Assembly: GCA_944384505.1 (NCBI GenBank)
Contig: CALWTQ010000001.1
Location: 62,001-126,000 of the forward strand
Direction: 5' to 3'
DNA from: an uncultured Mediterraneibacter sp.
GTDB lineage: Bacteria; Bacillota; Clostridia; Lachnospirales; Lachnospiraceae
Length of the DNA: 64,000 nt
The notes beneath the pieces were generated by a model. It was not told the DNA's origin, searched no databases, and was given only the letters and a program-made list of their open reading frames with translations. Position 1 is the stretch's first letter, and each line of letters begins with the position of its first letter. Position numbers and translations under genes: made by a program. This document shows, piece by piece, positions 8,183 through 19,800 of this stretch.

Positions 8183-9832
8183 CTATTTTTTCTGAACGTA
8201 TTTCAGGCAGTCAAGGGTTACTGCTACCAGAATAATAATACCGGAGAATACAAACTGCAGATTTGTATCAATTCCAAGGATTGTCAGGGAGTATGTAAGC
8301 GCTGTGAAAATAAATACGCCGACTACCACACCTGAGATCTTGCCGATACCGCCTGTAAATGACACTCCGCCGACTACGCAGGCCGCGATCGCGTCCATCT
8401 CCCATCCCTGTCCATACGCTGCGGATCCGGAGCCAACCATTCTGATGCACTCAAGCCAGGAGCCGAATCCGTAAAGGATGCCTGCCATGACAAACGCTCC
8501 GACCGTTACGGCAAATACGGAAATACCCGAAACAGACGCCGCTTCCGGATTGCCTCCGACAGCGTACAGGTTTTTACCGAATGTTGTCTTGTTCCATATG
8601 AACCATACGATTATAACCGCCGCTACTGCCCAGAGGATAATCGTTGGGAATCCGTTGACCTTCGGTATAACTATGTTCGGGATCGCAGGCTCGATAGCGC
8701 CGAAGGATACTCCTTTTGTCGCGTATGTAACAAGGCCGAAAATCACAAGCATGTTCGCCATCGTTGAAATAAACGGATGCATTTTAAACTTCGCGGTAAA
8801 GAAGCCTGCAATCGTTGTAAAAAACGTACACAGCACAACGCACATTACCAACGCGAAAATCACTCTTATGCCAACGGGCATTGTCGTAAAGTCAAAAATG
8901 TGTCCGAATACACCGCCCGTATTAACGCCCTGATGCATGATGATCGTTGCCGTTGTCATACCCATTCCCACCATTCGTCCGATGGAGAGGTCTGTACCTG
9001 CGAGGAGAATCAGAGCCGCCACGCCAAGCGCGAGGAACATTCTCGGAGAAGCCTGCTGGAGAATATTCAGCACGTTATTGTAGGTAAGCAGCGGTGAGCC
9101 CTTGACCATCGGCGTGATGATACACAGAGCGATAAAAATGATGATAATCGCAATATACAGGCCGTTCTGCAGAAGAAAGGCTCTGCGGTTAAATGTATAT
9201 TTGTAATTCTCCCATTTCTGCGCCCGTGACTCCGCGAAAGTGAATCTGGACATGCGCAGCATATCGATCAGATGGTACTTATACGTAAACGCGGCATGAC
9301 TTCTGTCCTTGATCTGCTGGAGGTCTTTCTGGTAGTCCATCTTCGCGTCGAACTGTCTGTTTTTGTAAACATATTTCTCGTCCTTGATCTCCTGATGGTC
9401 AGACAGTTTTGTCATTGTCTGCTGATGCTCTTTTTCAAGCTCCGCCAGCTTTTTCTGATATTTTTCTTTTGCAGCTGTTTTCTCTGCACTGCAGCTTGCT
9501 TTCACCGGCTGATAATATTCCTTGTCAAAGTGTGCTTTAATGTAGGCTTCTGCGTCCGAGATCAGTTTTGAGATTTCTCCTTTATTCTGAGTTTCAACTG
9601 CCTTTGCCTTTTCCAGTTCTGCCCTGAGCGCTGCAATCCGGTTCTCTTTTTCTCCTTTTGTAAGAGTCCGGTCTCTTTTTACATTGTCAATCGTGTTCTG
9701 ATAAGAGACAACCTTATCTGTCCCCTCTTCTCTGAGGCTGTCAATCTTCGTCTGGATTTTACCGATATAATCGTCGATTGGCCGACGCAGCTGCATTTCC
9801 TGGTCAGCCGTAAGGATCTTACCATTAGCCAT
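8183..9832 (-). CDS. mglC: Galactose/methylgalactoside ABC permease with long N-terminal extension
   Basis: 549 residues; ordinary MglC permeases are about 335. The C-terminal part (about 224-549) is a normal BPD_transp_2 sugar permease with many membrane helices (first about 224-242) and conserved segments such as LAGTDLSIGRMVG and GGVSFTGGIGKISG. Residues 1-220 are soluble, highly charged and helix-forming, with heptad-like Lys/Glu stretches (KAKAVETQNKGEISKLI, KKLAELEKEHQQ), and precede TM1, so they lie in the cytoplasm. The gene has a normal start and ribosome binding site and follows mglA by 18 bp. The role of the extension is unknown; contact with MglA or a membrane partner is possible. 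Confidence 0.88.
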   Translation of the reverse strand: MANGKILTADQEMQLRRPIDDYIGKIQTKIDSLREEGTDKVVSYQNTIDNVKRDRTLTKGEKENRIAALRAELEKAKAVETQNKGEISKLISDAEAYIKAHFDKEYYQPVKASCSAEKTAAKEKYQKKLAELEKEHQQTMTKLSDHQEIKDEKYVYKNRQFDAKMDYQKDLQQIKDRSHAAFTYKYHLIDMLRMSRFTFAESRAQKWENYKYTFNRRAFLLQNGLYIAIIIIFIALCIITPMVKGSPLLTYNNVLNILQQASPRMFLALGVAALILLAGTDLSIGRMVGMGMTTATIIMHQGVNTGGVFGHIFDFTTMPVGIRVIFALVMCVVLCTFFTTIAGFFTAKFKMHPFISTMANMLVIFGLVTYATKGVSFGAIEPAIPNIVIPKVNGFPTIILWAVAAVIIVWFIWNKTTFGKNLYAVGGNPEAASVSGISVFAVTVGAFVMAGILYGFGSWLECIRMVGSGSAAYGQGWEMDAIAACVVGGVSFTGGIGKISGVVVGVFIFTALTYSLTILGIDTNLQFVFSGIIILVAVTLDCLKYVQKK

Positions 9833-9850
9833 ATTCTTCTATCTCCCTCA

Positions 9851-11359
9851 CTATAGGTATTTTGCACTGAGCCTTAAAAGTTCTTCCTGATTTGTCTCTT
9901 TTGTATTAACAATTCCGGAAAGATGTCCGTTGGACATAACCCCGATGCGGTTCGTGATTCCCAGAATCTCCGGCATCTCAGAGGAGACAACAATGATAGT
10001 CTTTCCCTGTTTCGCCATATTAATGATCAGCTCGTATATTTCATATTTCGCCCCGACGTCGATTCCTCTTGTCGGCTCATCCATCATAAATACCTGCGGA
10101 TCACGCTCCAGCCATTTTCCGAATATCACTTTCTGCTGGTTCCCCCCGGAAAGACTCGTGATCATATCATCCGGCCCCATACATTTGGTGTGCATGACTT
10201 TGATCTCGTTTGCAGTTGCCTTTACCATCTTCACATCCGAAAGCGCAACGCCTGATTTGTACGCGTTCAGATTCGCTATCGTGGTATTAAATGTAAGGTC
10301 GCTCTTCAGAAAAAGCCCGTTCGCTTTTCTTTCCTCTGTGATCATGGCAAATCCATGATCCATGGCTTCCCTTGCGCTTCCGAAATTCATCAGACGCTTA
10401 TTAAAGTAAACGCGTCCGGCGGCCCTTGTACGAACGCCGAAAATCGTTTCAAGAAGCTCCGTCCGTCCGGCTCCTACCAGGCCGTACAGTCCGAATATCT
10501 CGCCCTCTCTTACATCAAATGAGATATCCTGCAGATGCGGCTCAAACTTTGTTGACAAATGCTGAACAGACAGGATCACATCTTTTGGCATATTATCCAC
10601 AGGCGGGAAACGATTCTCAAGGGATCGTCCGACCATTGCCGCGATCAGTTCATTCATATCTGTTTCACCGGACTTTTTCGTCATAACCAGATTCCCGTCT
10701 CTGAGCACTGATATCTCGTCGCAGATCTCGAAAATTTCATCCATCTTATGAGAGATATAAATCAGCGCGATCCCCTGTTCTCTCAACATTCTCATCATCT
10801 GGAACAGCTTGTCTACCTCCTGTACGGTCAGGGAGGAGGTCGGCTCGTCAAGGACGATCACCTTTGAATTATAGGATATCGCCTTGGCGATCTCGCACAT
10901 CTGTCTCTGTGATACGGACATATTCCGCATCGGCTGATTCAGGTTAACGGTCATCCCCAGCTTTCTGAAAAGTTCTGAGGCCTCTTTTTTCATTCTTCCC
11001 TCATCCACCACTCCCATAGCGTTAGTGGGGTAGCGTCCGAGGAATAAATTGTCAGTTACATTTCTTTCCAGACATTGGTTTAGTTCCTGATGAACCATCG
11101 CAATGCCGTTCTCAAGCGCATCTTTCGGTCCGGAAAAGCTCACTTCCTTTCCATCCAGGAAGATACTGCCCTCATCTTTCTGATATGTGCCGAAAAGGCA
11201 CTTCATCATTGTTGACTTACCGGCGCCATTTTCCCCCATCAGCCCCATGACAGTTCCCCGCCTCACATCCAGATTGATGTGATCCAGAACCCTGTTCCGG
11301 CCGAAGGACTTGCTCATGCCGCGTATCGATAAGACGACGTCATCTTTCTTATCTGCCAT
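9851..11359 (-). CDS. mglA: Galactose/methylgalactoside ABC transporter ATP-binding protein
   Basis: 502-residue tandem ATPase of the sugar-importer type. The first half has Walker A GENGAGKST (42-50), signature MSVSQRQM and Walker B VIVLDEPTSSL. In the second half Walker A is degenerate (GLVGAGRTEL) while the signature LSGGNQQK and Walker B VFMMDEPTRGID are kept. This asymmetry is normal for MglA/RbsA proteins. It powers import through MglC, and its gene lies between mglB and mglC on the minus strand. Confidence 0.95.
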   Translation of the reverse strand: MADKKDDVVLSIRGMSKSFGRNRVLDHINLDVRRGTVMGLMGENGAGKSTMMKCLFGTYQKDEGSIFLDGKEVSFSGPKDALENGIAMVHQELNQCLERNVTDNLFLGRYPTNAMGVVDEGRMKKEASELFRKLGMTVNLNQPMRNMSVSQRQMCEIAKAISYNSKVIVLDEPTSSLTVQEVDKLFQMMRMLREQGIALIYISHKMDEIFEICDEISVLRDGNLVMTKKSGETDMNELIAAMVGRSLENRFPPVDNMPKDVILSVQHLSTKFEPHLQDISFDVREGEIFGLYGLVGAGRTELLETIFGVRTRAAGRVYFNKRLMNFGSAREAMDHGFAMITEERKANGLFLKSDLTFNTTIANLNAYKSGVALSDVKMVKATANEIKVMHTKCMGPDDMITSLSGGNQQKVIFGKWLERDPQVFMMDEPTRGIDVGAKYEIYELIINMAKQGKTIIVVSSEMPEILGITNRIGVMSNGHLSGIVNTKETNQEELLRLSAKYL

Positions 11360-11405
11360 TCTTTTTACTCCTGTATATACATATTGATATTTTGGGTTAT
11401 TAATA

Positions 11406-11435
11406 TTATTAGGGAGAATTTCTTCTCCCTAATAA
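11406..11435 (-). other. Intercistronic stem-loop between mglB and mglA
   Basis: A perfect 13-bp stem (TTATTAGGGAGAA / TTCTCCCTAATAA) with a 4-base loop, without a strong T-tract on the minus strand. Such hairpins after binding-protein genes usually stabilise the upstream mRNA or terminate partially, giving an excess of binding protein over transporter. Confidence 0.7.
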
Positions 11436-11458
11436 CCGTTCTCTGTCATCAATAACTC

Positions 11459-12748
11459 TTACTGGCTCAGCAGAGATGTGTAAGAAGCAGCGTTGTCTGT
11501 CTTAACCATGTTGATCGCGAATGCGTCATACTGGCTCGGATTTCCAAGACGATTTGTGATGTTGGACTCTGTCTGTCCGTCGCCGCCGATGTACTCAACA
11601 TTGAGGTTAAGCAGATCATCATAGTTCTGAAGCAGCGGCTGATATGTAGAGCTCAGGAAGTTGTCCGCAGCGTTGTAAATATTCAGCCATACGGATTTTT
11701 CCGGGTGCTCACTTTCATCAAGCTGATTTGATACCGGCTCATAAACCTTGGTAGAATCAGTGAATTCCTGATAGTTTTCAGCTGTAACCGCCACGTTCAG
11801 CGCATAGTATGAACGCTCGTCCGCATTGTATACATATACATCATCACTGAGGACATTGCCCACTTCATCCTCTGTGCCTATACCTGTATCCACATCGACT
11901 CCGTCAAGCGCGTTGCGCAGAACGCGGAGTGTCAGGTACGCCTGCACATCGGCATGCTGGCTGATTGTTCCGCCGTATCCCTCTGCAATGGCCGCTACTG
12001 CGTCGTTATTTGCGTCATACCCGAATGTGGGAACTTCATTATCTTTTGACCATGCATTGAACATTGACATTCCCATACCATCGTTGTTGGAGACAACTAC
12101 GTCGATCTGATCTCCAAAAGATGACGCCCATGTCCCGATCGCGTTGCCTGCCGTAGCTGCATCCCATGTAGCTCCCGCGGAGTTTTTCATTTCCTGGGAA
12201 GCAAGCTCACGCACTGTGTATGTCTCCCCGTTTACTTCAATAGTACCGTCCTGAACTGCTGACGCTGATCCGTCTGTGTTGGTGCCCACCGGGTCACTGT
12301 TGACGCTTCCGTCTTTGTCAACTCCGGTTCCAAGAGCGGAGCGGACGCCTCTTGTACGTGCGACAGAGTCATTATGGCCGATGTCGCCGATCGCCAGTAC
12401 GTATCCGATCACGCCGTCGCCATTGCGGTCGATTGAGTCAATGTTCGCCTCAATATAGTCTCTGACCATTGTTCCCTGAAGTTCAGCTCCCTGGTTCGCA
12501 TCGAATCCTACATAATAAGTATCATCGTTGAAGCTTAAGGCTGCCATGTCAAGTTCCCCTGTTGAACTGTTGGAAGGCTGACGATTGAACCATACTAACG
12601 GCTTATCCTTGTTCGCCACTTCTGATCCGGATGTTTCCCCTCCGCTTGTCTGTCCGCTGTCGCTGCCCGTGTCCCCTCCGGATCCGCATGCAGCTGTTGA
12701 GAGTGCAAGCACCGCCGCCATCGTCACTAAAGCCATTTTCTTCTTCAT
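11459..12748 (-). CDS. mglB: Galactose-binding lipoprotein MglB, circularly permuted
   Basis: 429-residue lipoprotein (Cys21 after ALSTAA, Ser/Gly-rich linker to about residue 45). The mature domain starts at LVWFNRQP (51-58), equivalent to the VVFFNKEP block near residue 90 of ordinary MglB. It then runs YYVGFDANQG, calcium loop DRNGDGVIG (107-115), an insertion (about 140-165), VVSNNDGMGM and FGYDANND. The segment that ordinary MglB has at its N-terminus appears instead at the C-terminus: LNIYNAADNFLSS (355-367) to AINMVKTDNAAS (411-422). The chosen ATG lies 8 bases after GGAGG; an ATG six bases earlier is too close to it. It feeds MglA/MglC. Confidence 0.88.
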   Translation of the reverse strand: MKKKMALVTMAAVLALSTAACGSGGDTGSDSGQTSGGETSGSEVANKDKPLVWFNRQPSNSSTGELDMAALSFNDDTYYVGFDANQGAELQGTMVRDYIEANIDSIDRNGDGVIGYVLAIGDIGHNDSVARTRGVRSALGTGVDKDGSVNSDPVGTNTDGSASAVQDGTIEVNGETYTVRELASQEMKNSAGATWDAATAGNAIGTWASSFGDQIDVVVSNNDGMGMSMFNAWSKDNEVPTFGYDANNDAVAAIAEGYGGTISQHADVQAYLTLRVLRNALDGVDVDTGIGTEDEVGNVLSDDVYVYNADERSYYALNVAVTAENYQEFTDSTKVYEPVSNQLDESEHPEKSVWLNIYNAADNFLSSTYQPLLQNYDDLLNLNVEYIGGDGQTESNITNRLGNPSQYDAFAINMVKTDNAASYTSLLSQ

Positions 12749-12802
12749 ACACATATCCTCCTTCTGTCTGGCATTTCATCTGTGCCGTTTGTTGATAGTG
12801 CC

Positions 12803-12831
12803 ATTATATCCAATCCGTTTTTATAAAAAAA
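12803..12831 (-). promoter_or_regulatory. mglBAC promoter, activator-dependent type
   Basis: TATAAT at 12803-12808 (minus strand) lies 55 bp before the mglB start. Where the -35 should be there is only a run of T, so an activator is probably needed; the YesN-type regulator at 6423 is the candidate. The 12820-12915 stretch is very AT-rich. No convincing catabolite-repression site was seen. Confidence 0.5.
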
Positions 12832-13004
12832 TAGAATATTTTTCTATCTTTATTGAATATTTTAAGATTTTGATTAGTTATATTTAATATTATTTTTATT
12901 ATTTCAGTAGGTTTCATGTATGTTCTGACACTTCTCCGGCGGCAGTTTTCCTGTCAGGTCAGATCCCACGATACAGGCAGGTCCGCACGGCTCGCTGCCC
13001 GCGG

Positions 13005-13053
13005 GAATAAAAGAGGGAGGGGACAGACGCCATACGGCGTCTGTCCCCTCCCC
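13005..13053 (-). terminator. rpoBC terminator
   Basis: A 17-bp GC-rich stem (arms 13015-13031 and 13036-13052, core GGGGACAGACGCC) with loop ATAC. On the minus strand it is followed by CTCTTTTATT. It lies about 40 bp after the rpoC stop. The rest of 12915-13014 holds no gene that I can see. Confidence 0.85.
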
Positions 13054-13091
13054 GGTCTGCTGTTTCCAGCCTTCTGTTCTGTTGGAATCTC

Positions 13092-16000
13092 TTACTCTGC
13101 TGTATCTTCAGAAACTTCGTCCTCTGCAGACAATTCTTCCTCTTCCGGGACTTCTGTTTCTGTTGTTTCCATGCCGTCTTCTGCGGCGGCGTCATCCGCT
13201 GTATCCGCCGGCGCATCTGCCGCATCTCCTGCAGCAGCCTCGTCCACGGCATTTCCTTCCTCAAAGCCCTCGTCCTCATCGTCCAGATCCAGCTCTACGT
13301 TCTCATCCATATTGATGTCTGTATTCAGAGCCACATCCCTATATTTCCGCATACCTGTACCGGCCGGGATATGTTTTCCGATGATGACGTTTTCTTTCAG
13401 TCCTACAAGGTGGTCTACCTTGCCCTTGATCGCGGCCTCTGTCAGAACCTTTGTCGTCTCCTGGAAGGATGCGGCTGACAGGAAGGAATCTGTAGCAAGG
13501 GACGCCTTTGTGATACCGAGCATGATCTGCTCGCCTGTCGCCGGCGTCTTGCCCTCAGCTACCAGCTGCTCGTTCACTTCATTGAACTCGAGCACGTCTG
13601 CCATTGTTCCCGGAAGGAAATCTGTGTCTCCCTTCTCCTCAATGCGGACTTTTTTAAGCATCTGGCGCACGATAACCTCGATATGCTTATCGTTGATATC
13701 AACACCCTGCAGACGGTATACCCGCTGTACTTCCTGGAGCATGTAGTCCTGCACCGCGCGAAGACCTTTGATCTTCAGGATATCGTGCGGGTTCACGCTT
13801 CCTTCTGTAAGCTCATCTCCGGCCTCCAGCATCGCGCCGTCCTGCACTTTAATACGTGATCCGTACGGGATGAGGTAAGCTTTTGATTCACCAGTCTCCT
13901 CGTTGGTGACAATAACCTCTCTCTTCTTCTTTGTATCAGAGAGCGTCGCCCGTCCGGCGAACTCAGTGATGATCGCAAGACCCTTCGGCTTTCTCGCCTC
14001 AAAGAGCTCCTCAACACGGGGAAGACCCTGAGTGATATCGTCTCCGGCCACACCACCGGTATGGAAGGTACGCATGGTCAGCTGTGTACCCGGCTCGCCG
14101 ATAGACTGTGCGGCGATGATTCCGACAGCCTCGCCGACCTGAACAGCCTCGCCTGTCGCCATGTTCGCTCCATAGCACTTCGCGCACACGCCGTTCTTAC
14201 ACTTACAGGTAAGGATGGTACGGATCTTCACTCTCTTAAGCGGCTCGCCGCTGCCATCCACGCCTCTCTTCATCACGCGCTCCGCGCGGTGCGGCGTGAT
14301 CATGTGGTTTGCCTTTACAATCACATTTCCGTCTTTATCTTTGATATCCTCGCAGGAGAACCGTCCTGTGATACGTTCCTGCAGGCTCTCGATCTCTTCA
14401 TTTCCGTCCTCAAATGCATGCACATACATTCCCGGAATCTCCTGTCCTGGCTCCACACAGTCTGAATCGTGGATGATCAGCTCCTGGGAAACGTCTACGA
14501 GACGTCTTGTCAGGTATCCTGAATCGGCGGTACGGAGAGCCGTGTCAGACAGACCTTTACGGGCTCCGTGGGCGGACATGAAGTATTCCAGTACGTCCAG
14601 ACCTTCACGGAAGTTCGACTTGATCGGCAGCTCGATGGTACGTCCGGTCGTATCAGCCATTAGTCCCCGCATACCCGCAAGCTGTTTGATCTGCTTGTCA
14701 GAACCGCGGGCTCCGGAGTCAGCCATCATATAGATGTTATTGTATTTATCAAGACCTTTCAGCAGCGCTTCTGTCAGCTCATCATCCGTTGCTTTCCATG
14801 TCTCTACAACTTCTTTATAACGCTCTTCCTCTGTGATAAGACCGCGCTTATAGTTCTTCGTGATCTGGTCCACAGTATTCTGCGCTTCCTCGATCATCTG
14901 CGGTTTCCGCGGCGGCACGGTCATATCCGAAATTGATACGGTCATGGCCGCTCTTGTAGAATATTTATATCCGATCGTCTTTACATCATCGAGCACTTCT
15001 GCAGTCTGCGTCGCGCCGTGCGTGTTGATCACCTTCTCAAGGATCTGCTTTAACTGCTTTTTACCTACATGGAAGTCAATCTCAAGCAGAAGCTCATTTC
15101 CTTCTACTTCACGGTCTACAAAGCCCAGATCCTGCGGAATAATCTCATTGAACAGCAGGCGTCCCAGCGTCGCGTCAATCACGCCTGTCTTAACCGTACC
15201 GTCCGGCATTGTCTTTGACACACGCACTTTGATCCTGGAATGAAGCGTAATATAGCCGTTCTCATACGCCAGAATCGCCTCGCTTGTGCTCCGGAAGAAC
15301 ATGCCTTCTCCCTTCACGCCCGGTCTCTCCTGGGTCAGGTAGTAGATACCGAGGACCATATCCTGAGAAGGAACGGCCACTGGACCACCGTCAGACGGCT
15401 TCAGCAGGTTGTTCGGGGAGAGCAGCAGGAAACGGCACTCAGCCTGTGCCTCCTGGGACAGCGGAACGTGAACCGCCATCTGATCTCCGTCGAAATCCGC
15501 GTTGTACGCCGTACAAACAAGCGGATGCAGCTTGATCGCCTTGCCTTCTACAAGGATCGGCTCAAATGCCTGGATACCAAGCCTGTGCAGCGTAGGAGCA
15601 CGGTTCAGCATAACCGGGTGTTCTTTGATCACTTCCTCAAGCACATCCCATACCTCCGGCTGGAGTCTCTCTACCATCTTCTTGGCATTCTTTATATTGT
15701 GGGCTGTACCGTTTGCCACAAGCTCTTTCATAACAAACGGCTTGAACAGCTCGATTGCCATCTCCTTGGGCAGACCGCACTGATAGATCTTAAGCTCCGG
15801 TCCTACGACGATAACCGAACGTCCGGAATAGTCGACACGTTTTCCGAGCAGGTTCTGACGGAAACGCCCGGATTTACCTTTCAGCATGTCGGACAGGGAT
15901 TTCAGCGCGCGGTTGCCCGGGCCTGTTACCGGGCGGCCGCGGCGGCCGTTGTCGATCAGCGCGTCAACCGCCTCCTGAAGCATACGCTTCTCATTTCTCA

Positions 16001-16865
16001 CAATGATATCCGGAGCGCCCAGCTCAAGCAGTCTCTTCAGACGGTTATTTCTGTTGATAATTCTTCTGTACAGGTCATTTAAGTCAGACGTAGCGAAACG
16101 TCCGCCGTCCAGCTGCACCATAGGGCGCAGATCCGGAGGAATCACCGGAATCGCCGAGAGGATCATCCACTCCGGACGGTTTCCGGATTCGCGGAACGCC
16201 TCTACGACTTCCAGTCTCTTTACGATTCTCGCACGTTTCTGGCCTGTCGCGTTTTCAAGCGCAGCCTGCAGCTCTGTATATTCCTTTTCAAGGTCAATAG
16301 CCTCCAGAAGCTCTTTGATGGCCTCGGCGCCCATCCCCACACGGAACGCGCCGCCGCCCCACTTCTCTCTCTGCTCCTGATACTCTGCCTCGGAAAGAAT
16401 CTGCTTGTTCTGCAGATCCGTCTCCCCCTTATCCAGCACGATGTAGGAAGCAAAGTACAGCACCCTCTCCAGCGTTCTCGGAGAGATGTCAAGGATCAGT
16501 CCCATCCGGCTCGGAATCCCCTTGAAATACCAGATATGGGATACCGGAGCCGCTAAAGCGATGTGCCCCATACGCTCGCGGCGTACGCTGGCTTTCGTAA
16601 CCTCAACGCCGCACCGGTCGCACACAACGCCTTTATAACGGATTTTCTTATACTTGCCGCAGTGGCACTCCCAGTCCTTGCTGGGTCCGAAAATCCTCTC
16701 GCAGAACAGACCGTCCTTCTCAGGCTTTAATGTCCTGTAATTGATGGTCTCCGGTTTTGTAACCTCACCTCTGGACCACTCCAGAATTTTTTCCGGTGAA
16801 GCCAGACCGATCTTGATCGCATCAAATGTTAACGGTTGATATTGTTGTTCATTGTTATTTGGCAT
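13092..16865 (-). CDS. rpoC: RNA polymerase subunit beta'
   Basis: 1257 residues. The N-terminal zinc site uses Cys67, Cys69, Cys82 and Cys85. The catalytic NADFDGD magnesium site is at 455-461. The C-terminal zinc site is seen in [13 protein letters not shown], and the trigger-loop region contains [21 protein letters not shown]. The last 65 or so residues form an Ala/Asp/Glu-rich acidic tail with no recognised function. ATG 16865 is preceded by a GGGGAGG-like site. It follows rpoB by 18 bp in the same transcript. Confidence 0.98.
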   Translation of the reverse strand: MPNNNEQQYQPLTFDAIKIGLASPEKILEWSRGEVTKPETINYRTLKPEKDGLFCERIFGPSKDWECHCGKYKKIRYKGVVCDRCGVEVTKASVRRERMGHIALAAPVSHIWYFKGIPSRMGLILDISPRTLERVLYFASYIVLDKGETDLQNKQILSEAEYQEQREKWGGGAFRVGMGAEAIKELLEAIDLEKEYTELQAALENATGQKRARIVKRLEVVEAFRESGNRPEWMILSAIPVIPPDLRPMVQLDGGRFATSDLNDLYRRIINRNNRLKRLLELGAPDIIVRNEKRMLQEAVDALIDNGRRGRPVTGPGNRALKSLSDMLKGKSGRFRQNLLGKRVDYSGRSVIVVGPELKIYQCGLPKEMAIELFKPFVMKELVANGTAHNIKNAKKMVERLQPEVWDVLEEVIKEHPVMLNRAPTLHRLGIQAFEPILVEGKAIKLHPLVCTAYNADFDGDQMAVHVPLSQEAQAECRFLLLSPNNLLKPSDGGPVAVPSQDMVLGIYYLTQERPGVKGEGMFFRSTSEAILAYENGYITLHSRIKVRVSKTMPDGTVKTGVIDATLGRLLFNEIIPQDLGFVDREVEGNELLLEIDFHVGKKQLKQILEKVINTHGATQTAEVLDDVKTIGYKYSTRAAMTVSISDMTVPPRKPQMIEEAQNTVDQITKNYKRGLITEEERYKEVVETWKATDDELTEALLKGLDKYNNIYMMADSGARGSDKQIKQLAGMRGLMADTTGRTIELPIKSNFREGLDVLEYFMSAHGARKGLSDTALRTADSGYLTRRLVDVSQELIIHDSDCVEPGQEIPGMYVHAFEDGNEEIESLQERITGRFSCEDIKDKDGNVIVKANHMITPHRAERVMKRGVDGSGEPLKRVKIRTILTCKCKNGVCAKCYGANMATGEAVQVGEAVGIIAAQSIGEPGTQLTMRTFHTGGVAGDDITQGLPRVEELFEARKPKGLAIITEFAGRATLSDTKKKREVIVTNEETGESKAYLIPYGSRIKVQDGAMLEAGDELTEGSVNPHDILKIKGLRAVQDYMLQEVQRVYRLQGVDINDKHIEVIVRQMLKKVRIEEKGDTDFLPGTMADVLEFNEVNEQLVAEGKTPATGEQIMLGITKASLATDSFLSAASFQETTKVLTEAAIKGKVDHLVGLKENVIIGKHIPAGTGMRKYRDVALNTDINMDENVELDLDDEDEGFEEGNAVDEAAAGDAADAPADTADDAAAEDGMETTETEVPEEEELSAEDEVSEDTAE

Positions 16866-16883
16866 AGATATGGCTCCTCCCCA

Positions 16884-19800
16884 TTATTCTTCATCGTAAT
16901 CCGAATATTCATCAAACGCGATATCATCCAGATCACTGTCGTCCGGTTCCTCGTCCTCTTCCGGCTCAATATCTTCCAGTTCTTCTCCCACGAACTCCTG
17001 CTCGGTAAATCCGTGATCGCCGAAGGACTCATTCTCATCCCGGTATTTCCGGTCTCCCTCGATAATCCGGCGCAGGTCAGTCTCACCGTAATCCACGTTC
17101 TCCATAATCTCCACTTCTGTGTTGTCGTCGCGGAGCACACGCACATCCAGAGCCAATGACTGCAGCTCTTTTAACAGCACCTTGAAAGACTCCGGCACTC
17201 CCGGTTCCGGAATATTCTCGCCCTTGATAATCGCCTCGTAAGTCTTCACACGTCCCACGACGTCGTCGGACTTCACAGTCAGGATCTCCTGCAGCGTGTA
17301 CGACGCGCCGTAAGCCTCCAGAGCCCACACCTCCATCTCTCCGAAACGCTGTCCGCCGAACTGGGCTTTTCCGCCCAGCGGCTGCTGCGTAACAAGGGAG
17401 TACGGGCCTGTTGAGCGGGCATGAATCTTGTCGTCTACCAGGTGATGAAGCTTCAGGTAATGCATGTGTCCGATGGTTACCGGGCTGTCAAAGAACTCGC
17501 CGGTACGTCCGTCACGCAGGCGCACCTTTCCGTCTCTTGAAAGCGGAACTCCCTTCCACAGCTTCCTGTGTTCTCTATTGTCAGAAAGATACTGAAGCAC
17601 TTCCGGAAGCAGCTCCTCGCCGTGCTTCTTCTCAAATTCTTCCCATTCAAGGTTCACATAATCATTGGCCAGATCCAGAGTATCCATGATGTCATTCTCG
17701 TTGGCCCCGTCAAATACCGGGGTAGAGATATTAAATCCAAGCGCTTTCGCCGCAAGGCTTAAGTGGATCTCAAGCACCTGTCCGATATTCATACGTGACG
17801 GCACACCCAGGGGGTTCAGCACGATATCCAGCGGGCGTCCGTTCGGAAGGAACGGCATATCCTCCACCGGAAGCACGCGGGAAACCACACCCTTGTTGCC
17901 GTGACGTCCGGCCATCTTATCTCCAACGGAGATCTTTCTCTTCTGAGCGATATAGATGCGGACCGCCTGGTTTACTCCCGGTGAGAGCTCGTCGCCGTTC
18001 TCTCTTGTGAACACCTTTGCATCTACTACGATACCATACTCTCCGTGGGGCACCTTAAGGGAAGTGTCTCTTACCTCCCGGGCCTTCTCGCCGAAGATCG
18101 CGCGGAGCAGTCTCTCCTCCGCCGTCAGCTCTGTCTCTCCCTTCGGAGTCACCTTGCCGACAAGGATATCCCCTGCGCGTACTTCCGCGCCGATGCGGAT
18201 GATACCTCTCTCGTCCAGATCCTTCAGTGCATCGTCGCCCACGCCCGGGATATCTCTTGTGATCTCCTCAGGTCCGAGCTTCGTGTCTCTGGCCTCTGCC
18301 TCATACTCTTCAATATGGACAGAAGTATATACGTCATCCTGTACAAGACGCTCACTTAAGAGAACCGCATCCTCGTAATTGTAACCTTCCCATGTCATGA
18401 AGCCGATCAGCGGATTCTTTCCAAGAGCCATCTCTCCGCCGGATGTGGACGGGCCGTCCGCGATAACCTGTCCCTCTTCTATAACGTCACCTTTGTTGAC
18501 GATCGGTCTCTGATTGTAGCAGTTGCTCTGGTTGCTCCGCTGGAACTTCGTCAGCTTATAAGCTTTCTTCGTCCCGTCCTCATGGCGGATCACGATCTCT
18601 TTGGAAGTAGAACTCTCGACAGTTCCCGCCTGCTCTGCAACCACGCACACTCCGGAGTCAACAGCCGATTTTACTTCCATACCTGTTCCCACGACCGGAG
18701 CCTCTGTTGTCAGAAGCGGCACTGCCTGGCGCTGCATGTTAGATCCCATGAGCGCACGGTTGGCATCGTCGTTCTGAAGGAACGGAATCAGGGCTGTCGC
18801 CACTGAGAATACCATCTTAGGAGACACGTCCATATAATCGAACTTGCTTCTCTCGTACTCCTGGGTCTCCTCGCGGTAACGGCCGGATACATTCTTATTT
18901 ACAAAATGGCCTTCCTCATCCAGAGGCGTATTCGCCTGAGCCACATGGTAATTATCTTCCTCATCCGCCGTCATATAGACAACTTCATCTGTAACGCGCG
19001 GATTCGCCGGATCGGACTTATCCACCCTGCGGTACGGCGCCTCAACAAAGCCGTACTGGTTGATCCTTGCGTAGCACGCAAGAGAGTTAATCAGACCGAT
19101 ATTCGGACCCTCGGGGGTCTCAATCGGACACATTCTCCCGTAATGGGAGTAGTGCACGTCACGCACCTCGAATCCGGCGCGGTCTCTGGAAAGACCGCCG
19201 GGACCGAGTGCGGAGAGACGTCTCTTGTGGGTCAGCTCGCCCAGCGGGTTGTTCTGATCCATGAACTGGGACAGCTGGGAAGATCCGAAGAACTCTTTCA
19301 CCGCCGCGGTCACCGGTTTGATATTGATCAGTGACTGCGGGGAAATCCCCTCCTGATCCTGTGTTGTCATACGCTCGCGCACAACTCGTTCCAGTCTGGA
19401 CAGACCGATTCTGTACTGGTTCTGAAGCAGCTCGCCGACCGCGCGGATACGGCGGTTGCCCAGATGGTCGATATCGTCGTCATTTCCCATGCCATACTCA
19501 AGATGCATGTTGTAGTTGATGGACGCCAGAATATCCTCTTTTGTAATATGCTTCGGAATCAGGTCGTGGATATCGCGGCGAATCATACGCTTCATCTCAT
19601 CGACGTCGCCTGCGGACTCCTCGATGATGCCTGCCAGAACCGGATAGTACACCTGCTCTGTCACGCCCACTTCCTTCGGCTCAATATCTACGACTGCCTG
19701 CAGATCTACCATCATATTGGAAAGGATCTTGATATTTCTGGACTCATCCTCGCCCTCAACCCAAAGATATCCTGCCGCGGAATTCTGGATCGCGTCTGCA

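Noticed and set aside
11406-11435. Full terminator between mglB and mglA
   Set aside because: The stem is perfect but lacks a proper T-run on the minus strand and no new promoter follows, so partial attenuation or mRNA stabilisation is more likely.
12916-13746. 276-residue open frame on the plus strand
   Set aside because: Antisense to the rpoC 3' end; Ser-rich composition is a mirror of the acidic/Ala tail.
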